A stretch of 64,000 bases of DNA from NCBI GenBank assembly GCA_013911065.1, contig JACERV010000009.1, positions 1-64,000 on the forward strand, given 5' to 3'. This document shows, piece by piece, positions 16,888 to 25,698 of this stretch (positions are counted from its first letter, which is position 1; every line of letters starts with the position of its first letter). This stretch comes from Ruminococcus sp. GTDB taxonomy: Bacteria > Bacillota > Clostridia > Lachnospirales > Lachnospiraceae. A program made the translations under genes and the position numbers. Below the pieces are notes generated by a model, which was not told where the DNA came from, searched no databases, and was given only the letters and a program-made list of their open reading frames with translations.

Positions 16888-18529
16888 GAATTTCTACCTC
16901 CCCCGATGGTAATGTAAATGTAAATATTGTGCCGTGAGGATCATTGTCCTGCACAGAGATTTCGCCGCCGTGCGCATTCACAATAGACTTACATAAAGAA
17001 AGACCAAGCCCAAGACTACGGCGGCTGTCTGCAATCCTGTTGATTCCGCTGTAAAACATGTCAAAAATACGGGGTTTTGCATCATCCGAAATCCCAAGCC
17101 CATTATCTGCGATATGCATCACAACCATGTTTTGCCTTTTCTCGGTTGTAATTAAAATATGGGAGCCCGCCGGAGTATACTTAATGGCATTATCAACGAT
17201 ATTGATAATGACCTGCACAATCAGCCGGGCATCTATTTTGGCAAGGATAAACTCTTCCTTACTTTTCACCATTATGATATGCTCCACACTTTTGCGATTG
17301 ATATGGCGCAGTGCTTCTGTAATCACTTCATCCATCAGCTCAGTAGATAGCCTCAGGTTCATTTTGCCCTCTTCAATCCGTGTAACGGCAAGCAGATTTT
17401 CCACAAGATTGATCAGCCACATGGAATCATCATAAATATCGGTGTAAATCCGTTCTTTGGTCGCTTCATCAAAACTCTCACCGTTGGAAATCAAATTGCT
17501 GGCATTTCCGGAAATCGAGGTCAGAGGGGTGCGCAGATCATGAGAAATGGATCGAAGAAGATTGGCACGAAGCTGCTCATTTTGGGCAAGCACGGCAGCC
17601 TGCTCCTTTTCGAGAGCATTTTTCTTATTTTCCATTGCCAGGGCACATTCGCCCAAAATGGACAACAATACACTATTTTCAAAGGAATCAAGAGGGTAAT
17701 CATCAATTGTAATCCCAACAACGCCATATACCGTTTCACCTACACGAATAGCAAGATACAAACATTTCGCACATGACAGCGTGCCGGTAGTAGCGCCGGC
17801 ATGCTTATTATTTTTCAGCACCCATTCCGCGGCCGCCCTTTCGTTATCAGCAGCAATTCCCTCCTTCTGCTCTGCATCTTCTTCCGGACAGAAAACGTAA
17901 GGATCTTCCAGATTTCCTTGATTTGCAGAATATATGACAACAGCCCGGCTTAACAGCTTCATTATCTGACTTGCAGTTACGTTAATGATCTCGCCGTTTG
18001 ATTCTGCTTTTTGCAAAAGTTGGTTTGTCTCCAGAAGCACCTTGGTACGAAAAACTGCCTGGGCGGACTGTTTAACGTGGCTTTTGAGCTTTGCAGCAAG
18101 AGAACCTGTCAGAAGTGCTGCGATAAACATGATAGCAAAGGTAACAGGATAACCTTTATCGTATGCTATAAAGGTAAGCCGTGGAACAGTAAAGAAAAAG
18201 TTAAACACCAGAACACTGACAATGGAAGAAATTAAACTGCATATCCAGCTTGTTGTAACAACGGAGGTTATGAGAACTCCAAGAATATAGACAGTTATGA
18301 TATTCGCCTCGGTAAAACCCAGTTTTGAAAAAACAAAGCCGAGCAGCGTTGCCAACAGTATAATAAGTATGCTTTTTCCTATATCGTACAATGTGAGAAC
18401 CCAGGCTGTGCGGACTGTCTCTTTATTTCTGCGGTAATGGCTTCCCGCCGCATGATCTGGATACCGGTCCAAATCATTGTTTTGAACCTCTTTCAGCAGT
18501 TTATCCCGGTTTTGTCCTGATCCTTCCAT
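16880..18529 (-). CDS. KdpD-like sensor kinase without the N-terminal KdpD/Usp domains
   Basis: A kinase of about 549 residues. It begins with some 40 hydrophilic residues, then four membrane helices of the KdpD-type DUF4118 region (TLYDIGKSILIILLATLLGFVF to FAIMFIAALLTGSLAA), a GAF-like domain, HisKA with the active His in SISHDLRTPLTSISGNASNL, and a HATPase (VQVIINIVDNAIKYTP, IADNGLGIS, LGLGLSLCKSI). Classical KdpD has about 370 extra N-terminal residues (KdpD and Usp domains with a Walker A motif), which are missing here. The start at 18529 has AGAGGTG in front. It follows trkA by about 130 bases. Confidence 0.9.
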   Translation of the reverse strand: MEGSGQNRDKLLKEVQNNDLDRYPDHAAGSHYRRNKETVRTAWVLTLYDIGKSILIILLATLLGFVFSKLGFTEANIITVYILGVLITSVVTTSWICSLISSIVSVLVFNFFFTVPRLTFIAYDKGYPVTFAIMFIAALLTGSLAAKLKSHVKQSAQAVFRTKVLLETNQLLQKAESNGEIINVTASQIMKLLSRAVVIYSANQGNLEDPYVFCPEEDAEQKEGIAADNERAAAEWVLKNNKHAGATTGTLSCAKCLYLAIRVGETVYGVVGITIDDYPLDSFENSVLLSILGECALAMENKKNALEKEQAAVLAQNEQLRANLLRSISHDLRTPLTSISGNASNLISNGESFDEATKERIYTDIYDDSMWLINLVENLLAVTRIEEGKMNLRLSTELMDEVITEALRHINRKSVEHIIMVKSKEEFILAKIDARLIVQVIINIVDNAIKYTPAGSHILITTEKRQNMVVMHIADNGLGISDDAKPRIFDMFYSGINRIADSRRSLGLGLSLCKSIVNAHGGEISVQDNDPHGTIFTFTLPSGEVEIHE

Positions 18530-18662
18530 ATTCACACCTCTTTGCTGTAAAAAGACCAATTTTGCAGAAGCGGATTGCTCTTTTTTCTAAAAATAATTAA
18601 TTATTATACCTTATTTTCTAACATTCTTCCACCTGCACCGTTTGATTTCTTAGCATCTTTTT

Positions 18663-19310
18663 TTATATGCGAAAGCATTTTTGCAGGTCTTTATACTTCC
18701 CAAGAACCATTAAAATGTCTTCACCAGTAAGAGCAGTTTCCGCATTGACCTCAAGTTCCATTTTCCCGTTATGCTTTACCCACATAATATTGATTCCGTA
18801 TTGTCTGCGGATATTAAGTTGTCCCACAGTCTTACCGGCCCATTCTTTTGGGGTTTTTGCCTCAAAAACGGCATAGTCGCCGTCTAGGTCAATGTAATCG
18901 AGAATATATTCGGAAGTGTAACGGATTGCCGTCCATTTAGCAAGCTGCTTTTCAGGGTAAACCACCTCATCGGCACCATTGCGCAGCAGAAACTTCTCTT
19001 GTACATCCCGGGCCGCCCTTGAAATTACCTTTTTTGCACCGAACTCCTTTAACAGAGACGTTGTCTCCAATGAGCTTTGAAAATCATTTCCGATTGCCAC
19101 GATGCACACATCAAAATTCCGCACACCAAGGGAGGATAAGAATTCTGCGTTGGTGCTGTCACCAATCTGTGCACTTGTGGCAAAAGGCAACATTGCTTCG
19201 ACCCGCTCCTCTTTGTAGTCAACCACCATTACCTGATGCCTCAGTTTATTCAGATGCATGGCAATGTGTCTTCCAAATCTTCCAAGTCCTATCAAAAGTA
19301 CTGATTTCAT
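18663..19310 (-). CDS. trkA: Potassium uptake regulatory subunit TrkA/KtrA
   Basis: A 215-residue cytoplasmic RCK protein: an N-terminal Rossmann domain (LLIGLGRFGRHIAMHLNKL with GxGxxG, acidic VVDYKEE, IGDSTNAEFL) that binds NAD(H)/ATP, and a C-terminal RCK_C domain (about 135-215). It gates the membrane subunit encoded 12 bases upstream. The length and single RCK unit fit KtrA rather than the double-domain E. coli TrkA. Confidence 0.93.
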   Translation of the reverse strand: MKSVLLIGLGRFGRHIAMHLNKLRHQVMVVDYKEERVEAMLPFATSAQIGDSTNAEFLSSLGVRNFDVCIVAIGNDFQSSLETTSLLKEFGAKKVISRAARDVQEKFLLRNGADEVVYPEKQLAKWTAIRYTSEYILDYIDLDGDYAVFEAKTPKEWAGKTVGQLNIRRQYGINIMWVKHNGKMELEVNAETALTGEDILMVLGKYKDLQKCFRI

Positions 19311-19322
19311 AACTTCACTCCT

Positions 19323-20660
19323 TTACCCAACTGTAATTTTTTCATGAGGAAACTTAGTTGCACTTTTATGCATCCCGGACAGTGCGGCATAAATCAGCGT
19401 CAAACCCCCGACTCTGCCAAAGAACATAAGTCCTATTAAAATAATTCTTGACAATGTTCCAAGCTCGGAAGTAAGTCCCAGTGACAGTCCTACCGTGCCA
19501 ATAGCGGAGGCTGTTTCAAACAGGCATGGGACAAGAGGCAAATCTTCTGCAATGCTGATAACCATTCCACCGCCTAAAAACAACACAATATACATCAGTA
19601 ATATTGTCGCTGCATTTTTTACTGCTTCATCAGGAATGCAGCGTCCAAAAAAGTGTGCATACTCTTTTCTGGAGAATACCGATGAAGCAACTGCAATAAG
19701 TACAGCAGCCGTTGTAGTTTTCATGCCGCCGGCAGTAGAGCCGGGAGATCCGCCGACCAGCATTAAGACAATCATGAGCATTTGTCCCGCTTCACTGATT
19801 CCCGTCAGGTCAACCGTATTAAAGCCGGCTGTTCTTGGGGTGACGGATTGAAAGAAGGAACTCCATATCCGTTCCCCCAACGGCAGGCTGCCGAATTCAC
19901 CAAAGAAAAAATACAGAGCAGGAAACAGAATCAGAACAGCTGTTGTACATAGTATAACCTTACTCTGCACCCGATACTTACTTAAATGCAGACGGTTTGT
20001 CCGAATGTCATCCCATGTCAGGAAACCAATGCCCCCGGTCACGATTAACAGCATAATCACAAGATTAATGACCGGATGGGAAACATAACCTGTCAGGGAG
20101 GAGAATGGAGAAGAAACACCCATCAGGTCAAAGCCTGCATTGCAAAAAGCAGATATCGAATGAAACAGTGCCATCCAAATACCTTTTCCAACACCGAAAT
20201 CCTTACAAAACACCGGAAACATTACTAATGCACCTAAAAGCTCTATCAGCAGCGTTACTTTTATGATAAAACCGGTGAGCCTTACAATACCACCCATCTT
20301 CGGTGCCGCGATGGCCTCCTGCATAGTACTGCGCTGCATCAGCGTTATCTTCCTGCCTGAGAGCAGAGCAAAGGATGCAGCTACAGTTACGACGCCCATG
20401 CCGCCAATCTGAATCAGCAATATAATGATAACCTGTCCAAATGCCGACCAATATGTGGCTGTATCGTGAATCACAAGTCCCGTCACACATACGGCAGATG
20501 TGGACGTAAACAGAGCATCTGCAAAAGATGTCCGCTGCCCGCCTGCTGCTGCAAAAGGAAATGTAAGTAAAATAGCTCCTGTGAGTATCACTCCGGCAAA
20601 TCCCAAAATGATAATCTGAAACGAAGTCAGACGTTTTTGTTTATGTAAAAAAACTGCCAT
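19323..20660 (-). CDS. trkH: Potassium transporter membrane subunit TrkH/KtrB
   Basis: A 445-residue K+ translocating subunit with four membrane-pore-membrane repeats. Selectivity-filter-type glycines are seen in TSTSAVCVTGLVIHDT, HSISAFCNAGFDLMG, SVTPRTAGFNTVDLT and ETASAIGTVGLSLGLT. The C-terminal MFFGRVGGLTLIYAAL is typical. It is the first gene of an operon with trkA, the KdpD-like kinase and kdpE. No c-di-AMP (ydaO) riboswitch signature was seen in the 228 bases between it and spoVAC. Confidence 0.95.
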   Translation of the reverse strand: MAVFLHKQKRLTSFQIIILGFAGVILTGAILLTFPFAAAGGQRTSFADALFTSTSAVCVTGLVIHDTATYWSAFGQVIIILLIQIGGMGVVTVAASFALLSGRKITLMQRSTMQEAIAAPKMGGIVRLTGFIIKVTLLIELLGALVMFPVFCKDFGVGKGIWMALFHSISAFCNAGFDLMGVSSPFSSLTGYVSHPVINLVIMLLIVTGGIGFLTWDDIRTNRLHLSKYRVQSKVILCTTAVLILFPALYFFFGEFGSLPLGERIWSSFFQSVTPRTAGFNTVDLTGISEAGQMLMIVLMLVGGSPGSTAGGMKTTTAAVLIAVASSVFSRKEYAHFFGRCIPDEAVKNAATILLMYIVLFLGGGMVISIAEDLPLVPCLFETASAIGTVGLSLGLTSELGTLSRIILIGLMFFGRVGGLTLIYAALSGMHKSATKFPHEKITVG

Positions 20661-20826
20661 AGGTTCCGCATGCTCCTTTATATGCTTTTATTGTTTCTTC
20701 ATTATAAGACACCCTATTTAAAGAATGTACAAAGTAATAAGTCATCGTATTAAGATGGAATAAAGACGAACGGAAGCATACAAGCTAAACATTAACGATT
20801 CAATTCGCAAACATTTCACATCTCTC

Positions 20827-20857
20827 TGTATATTCTTTCTTCATTTTCCAAATACTA
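20827..20857 (+). promoter_or_regulatory. Candidate forespore (sigma-G-like) promoter for spoVAC
   Basis: TGTATA (20827-20832), an 18-base spacer, then AATACTA (20851-20857) resemble the sigma-G/sigma-F pattern TGAATA-n17-CATACTA. It lies 31 bases before the spoVAC ATG. It is consistent with forespore expression, but this is a motif match only. Confidence 0.4.
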
Positions 20858-20888
20858 ACCATAATCTAGTGAATAAAGGAGAATATGT

Positions 20889-21347
20889 ATGGATAAAGTT
20901 GAAAAAATGAAGCAGGAGAAACAGTACAAAGATTACGTGAAGCAGAAAACTCCTGTGCATAATGTTTACGCAAACATGGCAAAGGCTTTTATCACAGGAG
21001 GAATTATCTGCACAATCGGGCAGTTCATTTATAATTATTGTGAGCTCCAGGGCATGTCTAAGGATGACTCCGGCGGCTGGACTTCCCTGCTTTTAATATT
21101 AATCAGTATTATACTGACCGGGATTAATCTTTATCCTAAAATAGCAAAATGGGGGGGAGCCGGTGCTCTGGTTCCTATTACAGGGTTCGCAAACTCTGTG
21201 GCAGCTCCGGCTATTGAATATAAAAAAGAAGGACAAGTTTTAGGAATCGGATGTAAAATTTTCACCATTGCAGGGCCGGTTATTCTGTATGGGATATTTA
21301 CAAGCTGGGGGCTGGGAGTGATATATTGGTTATTTAAAGTATTATAA
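20889..21347 (+). CDS. spoVAC: Stage V sporulation protein AC
   Basis: A 152-residue membrane protein with a charged N-terminal tail (about 30 residues) and four helices. Family motifs are AKAFITGGIICTIGQFI, KWGGAGALVPITGFANSVAAPAIEYKKEGQVLGIG and FTIAGPVILYGIFTSWG. In Bacillus SpoVAC acts as a mechanosensitive channel for dipicolinate. AAAGGAG precedes the ATG. It is alone on the plus strand, separated from spoVAD-spoVAE by the inserted trk-kdp operon, and a bidirectional terminator follows directly. Confidence 0.95.
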   Translation: MDKVEKMKQEKQYKDYVKQKTPVHNVYANMAKAFITGGIICTIGQFIYNYCELQGMSKDDSGGWTSLLLILISIILTGINLYPKIAKWGGAGALVPITGFANSVAAPAIEYKKEGQVLGIGCKIFTIAGPVILYGIFTSWGLGVIYWLFKVL

Positions 21348-21391
21348 AAATCAGGGCGGAAATCCTTTCATGTGGATTTCCGCCCTGATTT
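21347..21391. terminator. Bidirectional terminator between spoVAC and the ABC-2 operon
   Basis: A perfect 19-bp stem (21347-21365 with 21373-21391) with AAAA/TTTT at both ends. It sits between two convergent transcription units and touches the spoVAC stop codon. Confidence 0.9.
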
Positions 21392-21394
21392 TAT

Positions 21395-22111
21395 CTATAC
21401 ATCACTAAATTTGAATGTTTTAACAGACAAAAACAATGCGGCAAAGAGTACTGCTATTAAAATGACTATGCTTAACATGTAATTAGGAAATACGCCGTTT
21501 AGCGCCGCACGAACACCGTTCACAAAGTATTGGAAAGGATTTATTTTACTGATATACTGTATTATTTGCGGAGCATTTTGCAATGGGTAAAAAGCATCAC
21601 TGCAAAACAACATAGGCATAATAATGATATTGTTAATCATACTTGCACGTCCTTCATCCTTACAAAACCCTGATATAAAGAAGCTCAGAAAGATATACCC
21701 TACTGCTGCAAGAAGTATAATAGGTAACAAACGAAATACTGCACCTATAGAATAGGGAATCTTGAAAACCAGCATTCCGGCCAAAAGCACTGCATAAGAA
21801 CAAACTGACGCAATAACAGTCCACCCAAGAGAAATACTGATTATATACTTGCTTAAGGAAAGAGGCGTCACTTGCAAAAGAGTATATACACCTCTGCGGC
21901 GCTGGGCTATATTCGTAAAGACAGTTGTCATATAAGCATAAAAGATTACGCTTGTGCATAGCATTCCTGTCAAAATCCTTTGAATAAAATTCATACTGCT
22001 TATAAAATATCCCAAGCCAATTGTTCCCGCTATGGGAAGAAACAAAGACCAGAACAAGAGATATGGGTCACGAATCGCATTTTTTAGAGTTAGCTTTATA
22101 ATTGTTCTCAT
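21395..22111 (-). CDS. ABC-2 type transporter permease
   Basis: A 238-residue integral membrane protein with six predicted helices, starting with a short cytoplasmic TLKNAIRDPYLLFWSLFLP segment, the usual entry of ABC-2 permeases. It ends with a helix and a short charged tail. Its start overlaps the ATPase gene by 4 bases, so it forms an exporter with that subunit. The substrate is not evident; such PadR-controlled pairs often export drugs or peptides (inference). Confidence 0.88.
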   Translation of the reverse strand: MRTIIKLTLKNAIRDPYLLFWSLFLPIAGTIGLGYFISSMNFIQRILTGMLCTSVIFYAYMTTVFTNIAQRRRGVYTLLQVTPLSLSKYIISISLGWTVIASVCSYAVLLAGMLVFKIPYSIGAVFRLLPIILLAAVGYIFLSFFISGFCKDEGRASMINNIIIMPMLFCSDAFYPLQNAPQIIQYISKINPFQYFVNGVRAALNGVFPNYMLSIVILIAVLFAALFLSVKTFKFSDV

Positions 22112-22824
22112 GATTTTCCCTCCTCCTCGATAAACTGCAAATAAAGTGCTTCCAGATCTGTTGTTTGATAGTGTTTTAAAAGTTCCTGGGGGTTTCCCTC
22201 TAAAACAATCTGTCCTTTGTTGATAAAAACAATGCGGTTTGCAACCTTCCAGACTTCATCTAAATCATGTGAAGAAAATATTACGCTTATATTGTTTTGT
22301 GAAAATGTTGTTATCATATCCCGAATATCTTTTTTAGCTTTAGGGTCAAGCCCCGCAGTAGGTTCATCTAAAATAATAAGTTCCGGATTATGCAAAGTAG
22401 TAACAGCAACCGCCAGCCTTTTTTGCTGTCCTATTGACAAACGTAATGCAGCAGTTTTCCCCACATCATACAATTCAAATTTCTTTAAAACATCTTGGAT
22501 TTGCCGTTTGCTTTTTTTCACACCGTACAGTGCAGAAAACAATTCTAAGTTTTCTTCCGCGGAATATCCCTCAAAAAATGGAGTTGATTGTAATTGTACA
22601 CCTAAGTGGGCTTTGTAATCCTTTCGCCAATACTTGATTGAATCTTCATTTCTGTCAGCCGGCACTATCCCTAACAGCATTGATAATGTTGTTGTTTTTC
22701 CTGCTCCATTCGGACCAATAAGAGCAACAATTTCCCCCCGGCATATTCGAATGGAAAGATTCTTTACAACGGTCCTTCCGTCATAACTCTTTGAGAGATT
22801 TTTAGCTTCAATTAAAATATCCAT
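22108..22824 (-). CDS. ABC exporter ATPase subunit
   Basis: A 238-residue nucleotide-binding protein with Walker A GPNGAGKTT, a Q-loop (LGVQLQSTPFFEGYSAEENL), signature RLSIGQQKR and Walker B LIILDEPTAGLDPKAKKD, followed by an H-loop (SSHDLDE). It belongs to the CcmA/drug-export class with an ABC-2 permease. AGGAGGTCGAG precedes the ATG. A palindromic site shared with the PadR gene promoter lies just upstream. Confidence 0.92.
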   Translation of the reverse strand: MDILIEAKNLSKSYDGRTVVKNLSIRICRGEIVALIGPNGAGKTTTLSMLLGIVPADRNEDSIKYWRKDYKAHLGVQLQSTPFFEGYSAEENLELFSALYGVKKSKRQIQDVLKKFELYDVGKTAALRLSIGQQKRLAVAVTTLHNPELIILDEPTAGLDPKAKKDIRDMITTFSQNNISVIFSSHDLDEVWKVANRIVFINKGQIVLEGNPQELLKHYQTTDLEALYLQFIEEEGKS

Positions 22825-22835
22825 CTCGACCTCCT

Positions 22836-22866
22836 ATTCAATATAGTATATTCAATATTGAGTATA
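22836..22866. promoter_or_regulatory. Candidate PadR operator before the ABC exporter
   Basis: TATTCAATATAGTATATTCAATATTGAGTATA-like AT-rich dyad sequence containing the 12-mer ATATTGAGTATA, which recurs in front of the padR gene. It overlaps the region where the exporter promoter should be. The assignment to the PadR protein is inference. Confidence 0.6.
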
Positions 22867-22890
22867 AAGTTTTTTATATACTCCCTCTTA

Positions 22891-23430
22891 TCAGGAAGGG
22901 AGTATTACTTGTTCAATAATCTGTTTTGCAAAATCAATTTGGTTCTGTATATTCGCAAACATATTATCAAAGTTTAATTTTATAAGCGGAGTTAAATTAT
23001 CTCCCAATGCCGCTTTTTTTTGCTTTAATCCTTTTTCCAACTCAGCCTTTTCTTCTTCTAATGCCTTTATCTGTTGTTCTAATGCCTGGTGTGCTTCTGC
23101 TTTTGAGCATTTATCCAAAAAAGATAATCCGGCATATAAGGTGGTCGGATATAACTTTGGCAGGCCGCTTAAAGATTGGATTATCAATTTATGCAAATAC
23201 TCTTTTCCCTTTTCCGTGATTTGATAAATCGCTTTTTGGCGGTGACCTGTCTGCTCTATATCCGTAATTTCAATATATTCCTCTCGCTCCATTTTTTTAA
23301 GAGCATGATATATTGAACCGACTAATACATTCCCCCACTGCTCTACATTAGATTCTTGCAAAATAGTTTGAATATCATACCCCGACATAGGACGCATATC
23401 AAGCAGTCCTAAGACAAATATCTGTGTCAT
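22891..23430 (-). CDS. PadR-family transcriptional regulator
   Basis: A 179-residue repressor. The N-terminal winged helix (FVLGLLDMRPMSGYDIQTIL, then GSIYHALKKMEREEYIEI and GKEYLHKLI) is typical of PadR, and a C-terminal coiled coil (KALEEEKAELEKGLKQKKA, about 125-150) serves for dimerisation, as in the PadR-s2/AphA-like subgroup. The start at 23430 is set by GGAGGTGAGT; a longer frame to 23442 is less likely. It sits immediately upstream of the ABC exporter and is expected to repress both units. Confidence 0.9.
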   Translation of the reverse strand: MTQIFVLGLLDMRPMSGYDIQTILQESNVEQWGNVLVGSIYHALKKMEREEYIEITDIEQTGHRQKAIYQITEKGKEYLHKLIIQSLSGLPKLYPTTLYAGLSFLDKCSKAEAHQALEQQIKALEEEKAELEKGLKQKKAALGDNLTPLIKLNFDNMFANIQNQIDFAKQIIEQVILPS

Positions 23431-23443
23431 ACTCACCTCCATT

Positions 23444-23475
23444 TACTCTATATTGAGTATATTACATTGAATATA
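23444..23475. promoter_or_regulatory. Candidate PadR operator before padR
   Basis: TATATTGAGTATA followed by ATTACATTGAATATA forms an AT-rich dyad sharing ATATTGAGTATA with the site at 22836-22866. It lies directly upstream of the padR ribosome site, so it would allow autorepression. Confidence 0.6.
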
Positions 23476-23539
23476 TCTGGCTGTCAAGATAATTTATGAA
23501 ATTATAAAGAATATTGTATAGACTTTTTATTTATAAAAA

Positions 23540-23591
23540 CAGGACGAAGCAAGTTCATGAGCTTTTTATTTCATGAGCTTGTCTCGTCCTG
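23540..23591 (-). terminator. Terminator of the nucleoside-type importer operon
   Basis: A long stem with one small mismatch (CAGGACGA..GCAAGTTCATGA against TCATGAGCTTG..TCGTCCTG). On the minus strand it is followed by TTTTTATAAAT. It lies 25 bases after the last permease gene. Confidence 0.88.
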
Positions 23592-23615
23592 ACATGTCAG
23601 ATTCAGGTAAAACCT

Positions 23616-24608
23616 CTATCTCTCTTCTCTAAAGTAATTTCGTCCGCAGCTCTTAGGCTGGGCATGTTCTTTGCTCTGCCTCATACTTGTCACAATCAGA
23701 ACAATAATTGTAGCTACATAAGGAAACATATCATAAATCTGAGCCGGAAGTCCTGGTATATTCACATACATACGCATAATGGTCAAACCGCCAAATACCA
23801 GTGCTACAAATACACCCTTGGCCGGGCTCCACGTCGCAAAGATTACCAGTGCAACAGCAAGCCATCCATACCCTGTGACACATCCATGTACCCACACACC
23901 GGAAGTCGTAACCATGCTCATATACATACCGCCGATTCCGCAGATGCCTCCGCCCACAATTGTAGCCGTATACTTATATCTGGCAATATTAATACCTGCG
24001 GCATCCGCAGTGGCCGGGTCTTCTCCCACCGCTCTGAGGTTCAGTCCAGTGCGGGATTTATTGAAAAACCACGTCATCAATATAGCAATAATAATCGCAA
24101 AATATACCAGCCAGTTATATTGAAACAGAAGCTTTCCCAAAACCGGAATATCTGACAGCACCGGAATACGCAGGCTGGAAAACGCTGCTTTCGTCGTGCC
24201 GCTAACCGCAACATAGCCTCCCGCCTTCAGTCCGATATATTCTCCAAAAAAGTTACCAAATCCAGTACCGAAAATAGTCAGTGTCAAACCAGTTACATTC
24301 TGATTTGCACGCAGGGAAATTGTAAGGAAACTGTATATCAATGCCCCGAAAGCCCCTGCTAAAAATGATACAAGAAGTGCGATAACCGCTGACAAAATCC
24401 CGCTTGGCGCACCGCCTGACTTTGTGACGGCCTGCTCATAATAATAGGAGCCTGCGAGTCCGGTAATCGCCCCCATGAACATCATACCTTCCACACCCAG
24501 GTTCATATTTCCTGATTTTTCTGTCAGAATTTCCCCCAATGCTCCAAGAAGCAGCGGAGTTCCTGCAAGCACTGCTGCTACAAACAAGCTACTTAATGTA
24601 CTAGCCAT
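23616..24608 (-). CDS. BMP-type (nucleoside) ABC importer permease 2
   Basis: A 330-residue membrane permease of the branched-chain-permease-like family used by NupNOPQ-type nucleoside importers. Helices begin at LFVAAVLAGTPLLLGALGEIL and continue to FPYVATIIVLIVTSM. Family signs are EKSGNMNLGVEGMMFMGA at the N-terminus, TGLNLRAVGEDPATADAAGINIARYKY in the coupling loop, and GYGWLAVALVIFATWSPAKG. It corresponds to NupQ and overlaps the end of the partner permease gene by 8 bases. It is the last gene of the operon. Confidence 0.92.
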   Translation of the reverse strand: MASTLSSLFVAAVLAGTPLLLGALGEILTEKSGNMNLGVEGMMFMGAITGLAGSYYYEQAVTKSGGAPSGILSAVIALLVSFLAGAFGALIYSFLTISLRANQNVTGLTLTIFGTGFGNFFGEYIGLKAGGYVAVSGTTKAAFSSLRIPVLSDIPVLGKLLFQYNWLVYFAIIIAILMTWFFNKSRTGLNLRAVGEDPATADAAGINIARYKYTATIVGGGICGIGGMYMSMVTTSGVWVHGCVTGYGWLAVALVIFATWSPAKGVFVALVFGGLTIMRMYVNIPGLPAQIYDMFPYVATIIVLIVTSMRQSKEHAQPKSCGRNYFREER

Positions 24609-25698
24609 GATGTTCCTCCTTTCCTCTGAGAATCAGACGGTACGTAATAAAGAATTCACATCCCAACATGAAGAACAGGATAATTCCTATCAGCAGATCC
24701 GATGCAGACGCTGGTATTTTGAAATTTGTCTGAATAGTATTTGAACCTCGCTCCAGCATAGCGATAAATATGGAAACAATCAACATTCCATAGGGATTCA
24801 TCTTGGCAAGCCATGCCACAGTGATTGCGGTAAATCCGACTCCTCCGGCAGTCCCTTCTGTAATTGTGTAATCCGCTCCCGAAAACTGAAGCATTCCCAC
24901 AAGCCCGCACAGAGCACCAGACAAAAACATGGTACGCATAAATACTTTACTCACATTAATACCAGCATAGCGGGCGGTATCGTTGCTTTCACCTACAACA
25001 GCAATTTCGTATCCCTGTTTTGTTTTGTTAAAGTAAAAGTAGGCGGCCACCACCAGAACTAAAGCCAGTATCCAGCCCCAATGTACACCCAGTACCTTCG
25101 TGAGTCTGGCTCCCGGTACCAGCATGGCTATCTTTGGAAAACTGCTTCCCGGAGCCTTCCATGGGCCATTCATTAAATATTTGATAAAAGCCAAGGCGAT
25201 ATAGTTCAGCATCAAAGTAAACAGTGTCTCATTAGTTCCCCATTTTGCCTTACAGACTGCCGGAAGCAGGCCATACAGTCCGCCTGCTGCCATTCCTGCA
25301 AGAAGCATCAGAATAACCAACGGAAGCTTTGGGAAAATATGTGCAGTAAATAATCCGAACGCACCTGCTGCCACGGCGCCTACAAGTATCTGCCCCTCCG
25401 CTCCGATATTCCAGAACTTCATTTTAAACGCAAAAGAAATACCAATTGCAGTAATCAAAAGGGGAACTGCAAGTTTTACCGTCTCATACATTACTGTCTT
25501 GGATCCCCATGCTCCTACGACCATCGACTTATATACGGATAGAGGATTGTGTCCCAGGACCAAAATCAACAGCCCTCCCGTTACAAGAGAAAGGAGAAAG
25601 GCAATTGCACGGATTTCCCAGGCCTTTTTAGGGGAAACTGCATCCCGCTTTACCATACGGAGCAGAGGTTCTTTGATCTGTGTTGACTTCACTTTCAT
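24601..25698 (-). CDS. BMP-type (nucleoside) ABC importer permease 1
   Basis: A 365-residue permease with about ten helices, corresponding to NupP. It has FSFKMKFWNIGAEGQILVGAVAAGAFG-like sequence (the second-helix signature NIGAEGQ), the loop GYEIAVVGESNDTARYAGINVSKV and GGVGFTAITVAWLAKMNPYG. With the second permease it forms the membrane channel. It overlaps the ATPase gene by 4 bases and starts behind GGAGGAGGACGT. Confidence 0.92.
   Translation of the reverse strand: MKVKSTQIKEPLLRMVKRDAVSPKKAWEIRAIAFLLSLVTGGLLILVLGHNPLSVYKSMVVGAWGSKTVMYETVKLAVPLLITAIGISFAFKMKFWNIGAEGQILVGAVAAGAFGLFTAHIFPKLPLVILMLLAGMAAGGLYGLLPAVCKAKWGTNETLFTLMLNYIALAFIKYLMNGPWKAPGSSFPKIAMLVPGARLTKVLGVHWGWILALVLVVAAYFYFNKTKQGYEIAVVGESNDTARYAGINVSKVFMRTMFLSGALCGLVGMLQFSGADYTITEGTAGGVGFTAITVAWLAKMNPYGMLIVSIFIAMLERGSNTIQTNFKIPASASDLLIGIILFFMLGCEFFITYRLILRGKEEHHG

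Noticed and set aside
20661-20888. c-di-AMP (ydaO) riboswitch before trkH
   Set aside because: No ydaO-like conserved sequence or long structured region was found in the intergenic stretch.
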